Shown here: positions 10,811 to 20,551 of the stretch, one piece after another
Layout of the letters: each line of letters opens with the position of its first letter
How positions within the stretch are numbered: position 1 is the stretch's first letter
From: Pomphorhynchus laevis
Taxonomy: Eukaryota; Acanthocephala; Palaeacanthocephala; Echinorhynchida; Pomphorhynchidae
Assembly: GCA_012934845.2 (NCBI GenBank)
Contig: WNNJ02001540.1
Location: 1-64,000, forward strand
Direction of reading: 5' to 3'
Length of the DNA: 64,000 nucleotides
The notes under the pieces: generated by a model
What the model was told of the DNA's origin: nothing
Database searches by the model: none
The model's input: the letters and a program-made list of their open reading frames with translations, nothing else
Translations under genes and position numbers: made by a program

Positions 10811-10960
10811 GTGAGCAAAAACATATATACAGACTGCTAAATTTGATAAAATGAATACAAAACGAATCGTAACATTTTTAAGTCCTAGAAAAAAGGAATT
10901 ACCCAAAGATGCCTGACGCTGATGGAAAATTTACGACGCATGATTTACTAGAGTGCAAGA

Positions 10961-11515
10961 CGCAACACGGTAAGTGTTATCATGAAATCTAAAAAATAAG
11001 TCTATAAGGGCACATGCACTGGATAATTAGGATTGTACATACAAGGGAATGATACAATTAGCATTCAACATATAATTAGCATTCAACATTCAACATATAA
11101 CATTCATTATAGCAGTACTTTTGATGTACTTAAGCAGTATGTCAAAAAGAAAAGCATACAATGAAATATATAAATCATCGAACTAAGGTAAAATAGCCAA
11201 AAATGACAGAGCTGCAGAACAATGCGTACGAAATTCTGAGATAATAGAAATATTATCCGAGATAGAAATATCGAATAAGAGAAATATATAATAGAAATGT
11301 ATAATAAATATCCGAGATCTTTTAAAAATAGACAGAACGCGACTGGATAAAACAAATAATGATAGATTGCACAATTATCATTTATCAACATACTTTTTCG
11401 AAAAGCCGCCCTAAATTTTTCCGCGAACAACACAAAAAATAAAACGCTGAAGAACATTTTATTATATATATTTTTTATTAAAAAATTGTCTTAATTATTA
11501 TAAATTCACAATGTA
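10961..11515. other. No confident gene
   Basis: AT-rich. Three short direct copies of CATTCAACATATAA occur at 11060-11105. The minus-strand 116-codon open frame at 11107-11457 is extremely hydrophobic with low complexity and has no partner. I do not call it. Confidence 0.5.
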
Positions 11516-11519
11516 CTGA

Positions 11520-12200
11520 ATTTTCAGAATATAAATACGCACGATTTTAGTACGCTTTATACAAATCTAGATTTAGCGATATTAAAGATGCATTAGAAAA
11601 ATTAATTAATCTTATATTCGGAAAAAGATATACATATATATGTTATAATAATTATAACGCCTATCTAACAAAAATTAAACCATCAAGTAAATATAAATAT
11701 ATGGATAAAATTGAATTAATAGAATCCTTAAATATTTTGATAAATCAAAATTATTTAAAAGTAGGGACATCTATATTTAGACAAGTAAAAGGTGTTCCAA
11801 TGGGTGGTAATAGTAGCCCAATTATAGCGGACTTGTTTTTAAGATTATTGAACATGTTATATAGAAAATGAATTTGTTCATAACTGTTTAAAAAAAATCT
11901 TAATTTTATAAAGACATGAAATTTATGTTTTGATACTTTGATGATTTATGTGTATTTAACAATAATTTTTGTTCAAAGATAAACAAATTTATCCAGGTAG
12001 CCTTATTCTTAATAAAACCAATATTAATGATAAAGGATGTATATATCTAGATATGAATTAAAAATTCATAATGAATTAATAGAATTCTAAAATATTTTAA
12101 TAAAAACTATTGATAAAGCTAGTAATAACTTTGTCTTCCTATGCAAAAAGCTTCATTATGATATAATGATGAAAAAAGTTAATTATAATGATTTAAATAT
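11520..12200 (+). pseudogene. P1 Penelope-like RT fragment
   Basis: Opens with the P1 block found best at 22727-23233: FQNINT, then FSTLYTNLDL, the YICYNNYNAYLT segment and KGVPMGGNSSPI at about 11785-11825. It continues towards EYEFVHNC and then jumps to the SLILNKTNINDK region near 12000. Frameshifts break it in at least four places and the YIDD palm motif is mostly destroyed. A short N-terminal scrap (TIDKASNNFVFLCKKLHYD) follows at 12107-12165. Confidence 0.75.
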
Positions 12201-12209
12201 AAACACAAC

Positions 12210-12390
12210 ATAGCCAGCTTGTTGGACTGTTCTAATCCGCACAGTCATTTAAGAGGCAGATAAATGCCTTAGCTGTATGGAAACTAGCACCATTCGGTAT
12301 TCTTTTAAAAACTGATTTAGGGAGATGTTAAGACAGCTGATCTAAGGTGGGTATGTCGTTCAATATTAAGACATGAAGAGCTGGGTTATT
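12210..12390. repeat. Copied LINE segment inside P1 fragments
   Basis: About 180 bases nearly identical to 10428-10606, now inserted between two P1 scraps 1.6 kb away. The copy ends exactly where a palindromic array starts. Confidence 0.8.
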
Positions 12391-12476
12391 GAATTAACCC
12401 AGCTCATGATGAGCTGGGTTATTAACCCAGCTTATGATGATGTTATTAACCCAGCTCATGATGAGCTGGGTTATTA
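12374..12476. repeat. Tandem palindromic array, GAGCTGGGTTATTAACCCAG
   Basis: The 10-base word GAGCTGGGTT and its complement AACCCAGCTC alternate about seven times, with ATT or ATGAT spacers. The first unit is the end of the copied LINE segment, so the array seems to have grown by repeated fold-back copying of that end. Confidence 0.8.
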
Positions 12477-12479
12477 TGG

Positions 12480-12760
12480 ATTAAAAGTGTATAAATATTG
12501 AATCAGATAATAAAACTATACCTATATTATATCGGAATCCAAAATTACATAAAAATCCAATACAACCTAGGTTTATATGTAGTGCGTTTAAATGTACATT
12601 AAAACAACTTTCTGATTATATAAATTAAATACTTAAAGTAATTAAAGCACACTTCAAAAATATTGTAGGATAATCGAAATTTATACTGGTATAAAACATT
12701 ATTTCGGCATTAATATGGGTTCATATTTTAGAAACAAAATATAATTTGTTGTAACAACAA
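12480..12760 (+). pseudogene. P1 N-terminal RT fragment
   Basis: ILYRNPKLHKNPIQPRFICS at about 12515-12575 is the RT1-like PKLHK motif of Penelope-like RTs, followed by AFKCTLKQLSDYIN. It breaks at a stop near 12627 and fades near 12730 (TGIKHYF-like text, degraded). Same family as 23345-23700. Confidence 0.7.
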
Positions 12761-12769
12761 ATTATATAT

Positions 12770-13030
12770 TATATATTTGCAAACTTGAAAGTGTCCCTGT
12801 AAAACAGCATTTCTATTTAAAGAAATTTAGTGAATGAGGCATGGTTAAACTGCAATACGCACTGCCATGCACAGAGCTTATGCTAAATTCCCTCTGATGA
12901 TTCAGATTAAGGGTAGTTCTGTTTTTCGAGCTTTAAGCACTGTTTAAGCGTGTGTTAAGGTATGTTTGGATGATTATTGAAGTCACGGTACTGATGAGCT
13001 CAGTTAGAGCAAAACGCGCCATAACAGAGG
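12770..13030 (+). repeat. Repeat A (pseudo-LTR-like), sense copy 1
   Basis: From AGTGTCCCTGTAAAACAGCA to the hammerhead. The same text occurs inverted at 13165-13990 and in both senses at 35200-36120. Landmarks: AATTCCCTCTGATGATTCAG, TTCTGTTTTTCGAGCTTTA and GCGTGTGTTAAGG. Non-coding. Confidence 0.7.
12982..13028 (+). ncRNA. Hammerhead ribozyme, family A, dead copy
   Basis: GGTA, CTGATGA, helix II GCTC/GAGC, then AAAA in place of the essential GAAA, then CGCGCCATA. The loss of G12 and the lesion at the cleavage strand make this copy inactive. Confidence 0.65.
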
Positions 13031-13054
13031 GTTAAACATTAAGCAATGTATAAA

Positions 13055-13167
<113 letters not shown>

Positions 13168-13310
13168 TATGTTTTCCTCATGAAGAGGCATAAACACCAG
13201 GCAGCATTCTATATATCCTCATCAGACTAAGAAATAGAAGGGAATTATTCTCGCAATATTTAAAGTTGCTACGTATGCCCAGTCATCCCATGTGTGACGA
13301 CAAACTTCAA

Positions 13311-13357
13311 CAACGGTATACGCGTTTCGCTCTAACGGAGCTCATCAGTACCGTGAC
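13311..13357 (-). ncRNA. Hammerhead ribozyme, family A, intact core
   Basis: Minus strand: ACGGTA pairs with TACCGT (helix I). CTGATGA, helix II GCTC/GAGC with loop CGTTA, GAAA, and then helix III reduced to the palindrome CGCG between A15.1 and U16.1, cleavage after GTA. This minimal palindromic helix III is characteristic of hammerheads in Penelope-like elements, which work best as dimers. Confidence 0.85.
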
Positions 13358-13715
13358 TTTAATAATCATCCATAGGCACCTTAACACACGCTTAAACAAT
13401 GTCTAAAGCTCGAAAAACAGAACTACCCTTAATCTGAATCATCAGAGGAAATTTAGCATAAGCTCTGTACATGGCAGTACGTATCGCGGTTTAACCATGC
13501 ATCAGGTACAATAAAATATAATTTGTTGCTACACCTGCCCTGGGACACCCAATGGTGTACTCGTAAATAAATCACTGTTTTCACCACAAGTGGGCATAAA
13601 CACTAGGCAGCATTCTATATATCCCCATCAGACTAAGAAATAGAACCGAATTATTCTAGCAATATTCAAAGTCGTTACAAATGCCGTCATCCCATGTGTG
13701 ACGACAAACTTCAAC

Positions 13716-13762
13716 AATGGTATACGCGTTTCGCTCTAACGTAGCTCATCAGTACCGTGACT
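13716..13762 (-). ncRNA. Hammerhead ribozyme, family A, second copy
   Basis: Same architecture as 13311-13357. CTGATGA, GAAA, CGCG and GTA are intact. Helix II has one changed base (GCTA/GAGC) and helix I one (ACGGTA against TACCAT). Probably weakened. Confidence 0.8.
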
Positions 13763-13989
13763 TCGAATAATGATCCATAGGCATTTTTACACGTGCTTAA
13801 ACAGTGTTTAAAGTTCGAAAAACAGAACTACTCTTAATCTGAATCATCAGAGGGAATTTAGCATAAGCTATGTGCATTACAAGGCGTATTGCAGTTTAAC
13901 CATGCATCAGGCACTAAATTTCTTTTAATAGAAATGCCGGTTTACAGGGACACTTTAAAGTGTGCAGATATATAAAATAGCAACAAATT

Positions 13990-14420
13990 ATATTTTATAC
14001 ATATGTACTTGATGTACGGATTGATCGTAAAAAGAAGAACAATAAAATAGTATATGAAGCATTTACTTTTCGAAGACCTGAATCAACAGCAATGTACCTA
14101 CACGCGTATAACAAGCACAGTTCGACTACTAAACTTGCGGTCATACAAAATGAAATTCGAAAGATAATTAAAATATCAAGTTCAGCAAATGCGAGATTTC
14201 GAGAATTAAAGAAATTGCAAATATATTTATTAGGAGGGGGTATTCTCACATGTTGATATATAAAGAAATTAGCAGGACATACACTATTCACCGCATGGAT
14301 CTTCCTAATAATAAAGAAGAGAATCAAATCGTAAATCGGTGTGTGGTTCGTTATCATCTTTCTTTACGTGATTTACAACGAAATATGTTGAGAGCATTCA
14401 AGAAAACAGGACAAAATGGA
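13990..14420 (+). pseudogene. PLE-2 RT C-terminal (thumb) remnant
   Basis: FTYVLDVRIDRK, IVYEAFTFRRPESTAMYLHA and NEIRKIIKISSSANARFREL match the post-palm LDV strand, the EAF/RKP strand and the thumb helix of Penelope-like RTs. The frame ends at a stop near 14254 and shifts to RAFKKTGQNG at about 14390. The palm with YxDD is absent. GIY-YIG domains follow on the same strand, so the parental element was of the endonuclease-bearing type. Confidence 0.75.
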
Positions 14421-14519
14421 TCACCCCAGTAGTATTTTACAGAAACTCAAGCAAAAGACGCGATATAATTAGCAGACAGTTATTATATAATGCGACTGGT
14501 AACATTAATCGACGAAATC

Positions 14520-14765
14520 AATGTCAACCTTGCAAACGACACCGATGCAAATCAAATGCCATTAAGCAATTATCGGAACACGTACGTAGTGAAACTACGT
14601 CACTTAAATACAAAATACGAACGCCCGCTACATGCCCTACCAATAACTGCGTATACGTTGCAACCTGTGCAATGTGTTGTAAGCAGTATGCCGGTGAAAC
14701 ATCAACACAATTAAGCATCAGAATAAATAATCGCCGTTGTCACACATTTAATCGACATGAATTAC
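14520..14765 (+). pseudogene. PLE-2 GIY-YIG endonuclease, first copy
   Basis: CQPCKRHRCKS gives the cysteine-rich lead, then NNCVYVATCAMCCKQYAGET and STQLSIRINNRRCHTFNRHE. The VYVATC...KQYAGET pair is the GIY-YIG equivalent in Penelope-like endonucleases, and the arginine in SIRINNRR matches the family's RxxxHR helix. Stops near 14780. No catalytic glutamate region follows. It overlaps the start of a large inverted repeat. Confidence 0.75.
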
Positions 14766-15056
14766 CTGATAGATACTGACTAATTTTCATGCCAAGTTTG
14801 AATCACACTTTAACTTGTATAGATTTATTTGGAGTGTTTGCTAAATGACGAATCTTTTTGGAATCTAAATGTGAGCAAAAATGAAACTTCAATTATAACA
14901 CTTCTTTCGTTCCATCCGATACTGAACACGATACAGACAAAGATTTGTCATTTAGCAAACACTCCAAATAAATCTATACAAGTTTAAGTGCGATTCAAAC
15001 TGAGTATGAAAATTAGTCAGTATCTATCAGGTAATTCATGTCGATTAAATGTGTGC
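14741..15056. repeat. Inverted repeat joining two GIY-YIG copies
   Basis: About 110 bases at 14741-14855 (starting TAATCGACATGAATTACCTG) return as a reverse complement at 14943-15056 with roughly 92 percent identity. The right arm abuts the second GIY-YIG copy exactly after its first cysteine motif. This is the inverted-copy structure typical of Penelope-like insertions. Confidence 0.8.
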
Positions 15057-15461
15057 CAACCGTGCATCGGCAGACGATGCAAAACTTGTGCCGTTATTGA
15101 AACTAGCACGATTGTGAAGAGCACAGTAACTAAAGGATTTGTACCGATCAAATGTATGAGTAGTTGCAAAACTTCAGGTGTAACTTATGTAGGAACATGC
15201 TTGTTATGTGGTAAGCAATACGTCGATCAAATCAAATTAGGTTTAGCAAGGAAGCTTAATGTTAGACGGTCTCGTTGTCAAGCGAATATCATAAGTGATG
15301 GTACAATAAAAAATGCAATGGAGCATCATATTATGGACTGCAATGTTAGTGATGTGAATCAACACCTTAAATTAGAAGCGACATTAATAGGTAAGCTGCA
15401 CACAAAGACAAACTCGGGGTGCAACCCTGATCATCTTTTCAGAGATCCAGAAATTTCATAG
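15040..15461 (+). pseudogene. PLE-2 GIY-YIG endonuclease, second copy
   Basis: Open frame reading CQPCIGRRCKTC, then SSCKTSGVTYVGTCLLCGKQ, YVDQIKLGLARKLNVRRSRC and a long helical part ending EATLIGKLHTKTNSGCNPDH. VTYVGTC and KQYVDQ are the GIY-YIG pair, and LEATLIGKL carries the glutamate expected in the catalytic helix. This copy looks nearly complete as a domain but lacks an RT in frame. It starts inside the inverted repeat. 15545-15590 (AAAGGCCTCTTGGCCCAAAAG) is the PLE tail. Confidence 0.8.
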
Positions 15462-15529
15462 ACGATTAGTCTTGGTCAAAAAAAACAATTTCATTTAAAA
15501 ACTTTACGCATATTTTAGCTTTTGACAAT

Positions 15530-16760
15530 ATTTTTTATAATGTTTGTGTTTGTTATAGATTATAAAAGGCCTCTTGGCCCAAAAGACATGAAATAAATGA
15601 ATTAAACAGGCATCTCCGAGAATTCGCTAACGTAGTAGCACGGGCATATACTCTTTAAACTAACAACGGACTTTCCGAATTATCCTAATTTTATTTGACA
15701 GGAATTTTGATTGATGTAGTTGTTTTCTTTCTAACAGGATCCTCTTATAGAAGACATTTTTATAATTAATTGCAGAATATGCAAAACTAAGCTCCGGTAG
15801 CTACAGAATATGAAAAGTTGTGCTTTGGAAACTAAAAAGATTTAGTTTCATAATCGTAGATGTTAACAAAAACAGGAGTTTGATTACATGCAAAGCAGAC
15901 TTCTTTATCACTCCATTGGCATAGCCTGTTTAAACTAACAACGTATTTTCGGGATCATCCTATTTTTTCAGGAGGAATTTTCATTGCTGTCATCGCTTGC
16001 TTTCTCACAGGATCCATTTATGGGATACATTTTATAATTTAATCGCAGAATGTATAAAACTGTAATTCAGATGCTAAAAAGCTTAGGTTTCGTATCCCAA
16101 AATGCCTCTAAAAACAGGAGTTTAAGTACATGCATAGCAGACTTACTTATCACTGCTAGACGAGCTGATGGTAGCCGGAAGCACTCATCAGTAGGGTGAA
16201 CTACCATCAGTCGTTTCGGATGCCTTGTGATATATTAAAAAGGCATCTCCGAGAATTTGCTGACGTAGTAGCATAGGCGTAGTTTCTTTAATCTAACAAC
16301 GTGCTTTACTGATCATTCAAATTTTATTCGGCTGGAATTTTGATTGTTGTCGTTGCTTGCGTTCTGTCAGGATCTCCTTGTAAGATACGTTTTTATCGGC
16401 TGACTTGTGATATATATTACGAAGACATCTCCGAGAATTTGTTTACGTGGTAGCATAAGCATTGCCTCTTTAAACTAACCATGTGCTTTCCGGATTATCC
16501 TAATTTTATTTGGCAGAAATTTTGATTGCTGTCGCTGCTTGCTTTCTAACAGGATCTTTTGATAGAATACATTTTTATAATTTAATTGCATAATGTGTAA
16601 AACTGTGCTTCGTGACCTAAAAAGCTTTAGTTTTATATTCGTAGATGTTTCTAAAACAGGAGTTTGATTACATGCATAGCAGACTTCCTTATCTTTGCTG
16701 TCGTTGGTTGTTTTCTCACAGGATGTTTTGAGGATATCTAATAGTAGTGTAGTATATAGT
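15530..16760 (+). repeat. PLE-2 tail repeats (direct, irregular)
   Basis: CATCTCCGAGAATT starts units at 15612, 16243 and 16424. Each unit, plus a partial one near 15900, holds TTTTATTTGGCAGGAATTTTGATTG-like text, CTAACAGGATC and AAAACAGGAGTTTGATTACA. Truncated units vary between about 180 and 330 bases. Non-coding, similar to the 3' region of a Penelope-like element amplified in tandem. Confidence 0.65.
16150..16235 (-). ncRNA. Permuted hammerhead segments, family D variant
   Basis: Minus strand order: GAAAC, then GACTGATGGTAG, TTCACCCTA, CTGATGA, GTGCTTCCGG, CTACCATCAG, TCGTC, TAGCAGTGA. The long hairpin CTGATGGTAG/CTACCATCAG differs in sequence from that of the other D copies yet still pairs. 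GTGA and TAG pair with TCAC and CTA. All hammerhead strands are present, but in non-canonical order. Confidence 0.5.
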
Positions 16761-16799
16761 ATTATATAATACTATATAACAGTAGTGCACGGATGTGCT

Positions 16800-17000
16800 G
16801 AGTAGACAACGCCCCAGGATTTCTTTCGAAATACGGCATTTATACTAAATGGTGTTGTTTGTTAGACTGGACTTCGATTCACGACGTTCAGTCACCATGT
16901 CACTTCTAGACGACCAATGAGTACCCGGCAACACTCATCAGTAGAATGAGGTACACACTGGTCGTTTCGGTTACCTGTGTGACATTGTGAATAAAGGCGT
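16800..17000 (-). repeat. Repeat D, inverted copy
   Basis: Reverse complement of 17100-17235 and 17460-17630. It contains GGTAACCGAAACGACC, ATTCTACTGATGAGTGTTGC and GTACTCATTGGTCGTCTAGA on the minus strand. With 17000-17235 it forms a fold-back. Confidence 0.7.
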
Positions 17001-17640
17001 TTCTGACACTCTGCTTAATTGTCTGAGGCTACGCTCTTAACCAAATCGAATTGCTATGCGTGACATCCTTAATCAAAGTCCATGACTTTGATTCACGATT
17101 CTGACAATTAAGCAAAGTGTCAGAAACGCCTTTATTCACAATCTCACACAGGCAAGTGAAACGACCAGTGAGTACTTCATTCTACTGATGAGTGTGGCCG
17201 GGTACTCATTGGTCGTCTGGAAGTGACATTGTGATTGAAAGTCGTGAAATAAAGTCCAGTCTATCAAGCAACACCATTTAGTATAAATGCCGTATTTCAT
17301 AAGAAATTCTGGACCGTTGTTTACTCAGCACATATGTGCACTACTTTTATACCTGCCGTATCCATTAAGGATCCAACGAGTGCAGCGACAATTCAGCAAC
17401 AACCTCTGCCTAGTGTTTAAAGATGGTTCGCACAGCAATTCGATCTGGTTAAGAACGTAAGCCTCAGTCAATTAAGCAAAGTGTCGGAAACGCCTTTATT
17501 CACAATGTCGCACAGTCAACCTAAACGGCCAGTGAGTACTTCATTCTACTGATGAGTGTTGCCGGTACTCATTGGTCGTCTAGAAGTGACATGGTGACTG
17601 AAAGTCGTGAATCGAAGTTCTATTAATCAGCATTATTTTG
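17000..17640 (+). repeat. Repeat D, head-to-tail pair with 364-bp period
   Basis: The motif ACGACCAGTGAGTAC...CTGATGA...GTACTCATTGGTCGTC occurs at 17161-17215 and again at 17525-17578, giving a unit of 364 bases. Between them lies the same GCAGCGACAATTCAGCAAC and GATGGTTCGCACAGCAATTC text as at 3480-3560. In the second copy GAAAC has become TAAAC. Unit size and lack of coding resemble retrozymes or PLE pseudo-LTR tandems. Confidence 0.7.
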
Positions 17641-18010
17641 TATATAAATAATAGTAGTGCACGGGAGATATGCCAGCTTGGATCTCATATTCTTGCGAAT
17701 ATGTTCCATTTATACCGCCGACCTTGTACGTACGTTTAGATATAAAATTTTGTATCCAGCGAATTAAAATAGGGTCCAAACCTATTGCTTGAATTTTCAT
17801 AACTAGCAGATCATGAGGCACTTGATCAATTGCTTTCGAAAAGTTGAAAAATATGAAATCGACGTCAATACCCTTATCAAGCCAGTAACCATGTTGATCA
17901 TTGAAACCATGTTGATTATTGCATAGCACATTGCTAGATTCAAGAAAGTTGGTAATGCTGCGACAAAGTAGTCTCTCCAAAACCCTACAGAATCTGCGTC
18001 ATACTAATGG
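17633..18010 (-). pseudogene. CR1/jockey-like LINE RT fragment
   Basis: Reads VLERLLCRSITNFLESSNV, LCNNQHGF, KGIDVDFIFFNFSKAIDQV, PHDLLVMKIQAIGLDPILIR, WIQNFISKRTYKV and GGINGTYSQ. These match RT domains 2-4 of APE-type LINEs: the NQHGF motif, motif A as FFNFSKAID in place of DFSKAFD, and the W-I-x-x-F-L helix. It stops before motif B and YADD. The first catalytic Asp of motif A is N. Short 5' and 3' truncated relic, embedded between repeat D and a PLE scrap. Confidence 0.8.
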
Positions 18011-18089
18011 TTGATAGTTGTCAACACAGAAGCGACAGCATTTTTAAACAGTGTATTGCTGCTCCATCATCTTTGATGAAGAGATTCTT

Positions 18090-18432
18090 TGTTACGATTC
18101 TTAGACTATTCATTGTCTTTATTCTATTTGATTGACAAGGTGTTGGTACAAATTTAAGACCAAGCTATAATACCGATTTTTGAGACTCAGTGAGTACGAT
18201 GTCTGTGAGGCTGAGTTTTTCCGGAGTTGGTCCTTTAACGTTTAGAAATTTCACAAACCGACGCCACCCGGTATGCGAAGTCTGGGGCGTCGGTTTCATC
18301 ATTCTTCGATCTTTTATGTTTAACGTCTGAACGTCTCGTGAGCTCGCGTGCGCTCATCTTATCGTCTGTTCGACCAACATTTTGGATCAGTTGCATCATT
18401 TGCAAAGATATACAATGCCAGTACTTTTGCAT
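18090..18432 (-). pseudogene. Possible PLE N-terminal fragment
   Basis: On the minus strand just before the LINE scrap, KLSLTDIVLTESQKSVL and, past a stop, LGLKFVPTP resemble the N-terminal region ahead of the RT in several Penelope-like elements. Upstream, a 65-codon frame (18432-18235) is polar and unassigned. No RT of this lineage follows. Low certainty. Confidence 0.35.
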
Positions 18433-19430
18433 TAATTCTTTCTGTGGAATCTGTAGTTAGCTTCCGTCACTGATCTTTCAAACGTATTAACTTCCTCCAT
18501 TTCTGCATAACATTTACATCGCTTGTCGTTGCATGCCATAATGTTGCCGAATTGCTCAATTTCACAGTTCTCTGCAAGTTGATAGTAAAGCTGTTGCGAA
18601 AGGCTACTTTAGTTCCACGAACTTATTGTCGACAGTCTGGGTCGACGGTTAATGTCTCAAGTTAGATTTTTACGATATGTGTGTTTAAGGACTGGATGAT
18701 ATTTTAAAACAATATAACTGGATGTCATATCGTTTTAATTGTTTGTCATTTTCGATAAAAATCATATAGATATCAATATAAAATATCTATACGACATATA
18801 CTAAATATTTATATGAACACTAAACATGTGCCAACAATATTAATAATACATATTATTCAAATTACTATATGCAATCTATGAACATTCAGCATCTTGGTCA
18901 TCATCAATGATTACTTATATTGCATTTGTTCATTGCCCAATTTTATCATCAATACCTCTTCGCAAAATACACGCTTTAACTGTAGATTCCAATCTAATAT
19001 CCATATTAGACTATATACTGCATAAATATCACTAAATCTTATAGCCTTCGATTGATTTTCATTAATTAAAAATTAATTAATATATAATATAACATTAATT
19101 AATATAGTATTAATTAATTTAAATTAATTTCATGTTTTCAATTCATACAGTGTAAATTTTGCTTTCCGACCTAATAAAAGGGGATGTAATAAGTATTAAT
19201 ACTACATTATAATTCTACAAATCAAAAGTCTTCTTATTGTATTCCTACAAAACTGTGTGTAATTAGAAAGACTAATCACTAGTAAAACTTCAGTACAGTA
19301 TCAAGGTTGGGCAACACCAATGTAATTTATAAAGATCATTAAAGTACTTTAAAGTACCTCTTATAATAAACTAAAAAGCTTGAATAAAAGTTGTGCAATC
19401 TACTAATGATTTCTATAATTAAAACAGAAA
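18433..19430. other. No gene recognised
   Basis: AT-rich sequence with short palindromes such as AAATTAATTAATATATAATA near 19070. Nothing coding on either strand that I can support. Confidence 0.5.
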
Positions 19431-19432
19431 AT

Positions 19433-19979
19433 CTAATTAATTAATGCGATCATTACAAAGTAAAACTTTGCACTCGAGATAATTACACAGACTATAGGCA
19501 TATTCTGTACATACGTTACTCTGGAGTGCTGTGGATCTGCATTTGCCCAGGTACAAGGATTTAATTTTTTCCATCGTTTTATATTGTTTTTTGATTGCAA
19601 CTTTGCGGTACCATCGATTTGACAGTTCGTCAATTAATTTGAGGCCGTTTTTGAAAAATTCCTCTGTGGTTGAGCAAATTTTCTTAATTCGGATAAATTC
19701 ATTTTTAGTAATCATTCTCTTTATTTTCTTTGTGGCGCAGCTCCGGACATGTAAAGTTGTGTATATTCAAGGAAATTTGCTATGTAGTGTTGTGTTCCAC
19801 ACGGTGCCATCTTTATAAAGTTCTGTGTCGATTAAAACGGTTGAGCTTTTAATTGGATGAGTAAATCGCAAGTGACTTGATATATTTGAACGTTTAACTT
19901 CATTTAGACGAGTAGACTTTAAATAGTTTATTATGTCCATGGGTAATGTCCATTGCAGAAAATAATAATGTCGTACCAA
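19433..19979 (-). pseudogene. Penelope-like RT C-terminal remnant (PLE-3)
   Basis: Two overlapping frames give SSTVLIDTELYKDGTVWNTT (19880-19800) and MITKNEFIRIKKICSTTEEF with FKNGLKLIDELSNRWYRKVA (19715-19590). The first is the LD strand after the palm. The second matches the thumb consensus in which a basic residue, RxxxIC and a RGY-like turn follow each other. The palm and endonuclease are absent and the frame shifts near 19770. The lineage differs from P1, PLE-1 and PLE-2. Confidence 0.7.
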
Positions 19980-20512
19980 TACTACATAATTTCAGTATTT
20001 CTGACAGAGGTGGTATTACATGAAAAACAAAGTCCACAGGTCAATAATAACTTGTCAGTAGAACAAATCAGATAAGATAACTGAGTCTACGTGTTTTGTA
20101 CTAAATACAAATTTAAATAAAGATAAATAATAAATAATTTTATTAGATTTTATCTCTCCTAATATTATTTGAGTGCTAGTGAATATGTTTTGTAGGCACG
20201 GTTTATTCTTACCACAGGAGAGATACACAACGTTTCGGTAAAACATTATATCTTTTCAAGTTTGTACTTGATTGAAAATGATCACAGTGTTCAACTGAAA
20301 CGTTGTTTAAAAATAGACTATGTGTATATCTCCTTGTTAAATTTTTAAAATACTTCGACTCCATAAACTGGTATGCTTCTGCTTTATCCAATGACTTATC
20401 TAATTCATATATCATTTACGGACAATAAAAAAGTTCTTTTTAACTAATCAGATCAGATAACTGAGTCTACGTATTTTATATAAGATTTATATCTTTATAT
20501 AAGATTTTATAC

Positions 20513-20515
<3 letters not shown>
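19980..20515. other. P1 termini and inverted short repeats
   Basis: Two antisense P1 ends (AACTGAGTCTACG) lie at 20080 and 20460. Between them ACAACGTTTCGGT (20228) and CAACTGAAACGTTGT (20290) form an inverted pair with hammerhead-like GAAAC, but no CTGANGA partner is visible. Two short minus-strand open frames are not supported. Confidence 0.5.

Positions 20516-20549
<34 letters not shown>
20516..20549. repeat. (TA)n microsatellite
   Basis: Pure TA run of about 34 bases. Confidence 0.9.

Positions 20550-20551
<2 letters not shown>

Larger units (their letters stand above)
7860..10960 (-). mobile_element. RLE-type LINE, long decayed copy (RLE-b)
   Basis: A nearly complete but frameshifted LINE on the minus strand: N-terminal zinc finger and helical region (10810-10150), reverse transcriptase (9943-9106), zinc motif and restriction-like nuclease (8619-8188), and C-terminus (to stop at 7909). 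GC content is clearly above the neighbourhood. The domain order matches R2/NeSL/HERO-like elements that use an RLE nuclease. I cannot assign the clade by eye. Confidence 0.8.

Noticed and set aside
11107-11457. 116-codon hydrophobic minus-strand frame
   Set aside because: Low-complexity Phe/Leu/Ile/Ser/Tyr composition from AT-rich DNA, no start context or homologue, not seen elsewhere.
12374-12476. CRISPR-like array
   Set aside because: Repeats are self-complementary and contiguous without unique spacers, and the genome is animal.
20230-20300. Inverted GAAACGTTG elements as a hammerhead
   Set aside because: GAAAC-like words on both strands, but no CTGANGA partner in range.
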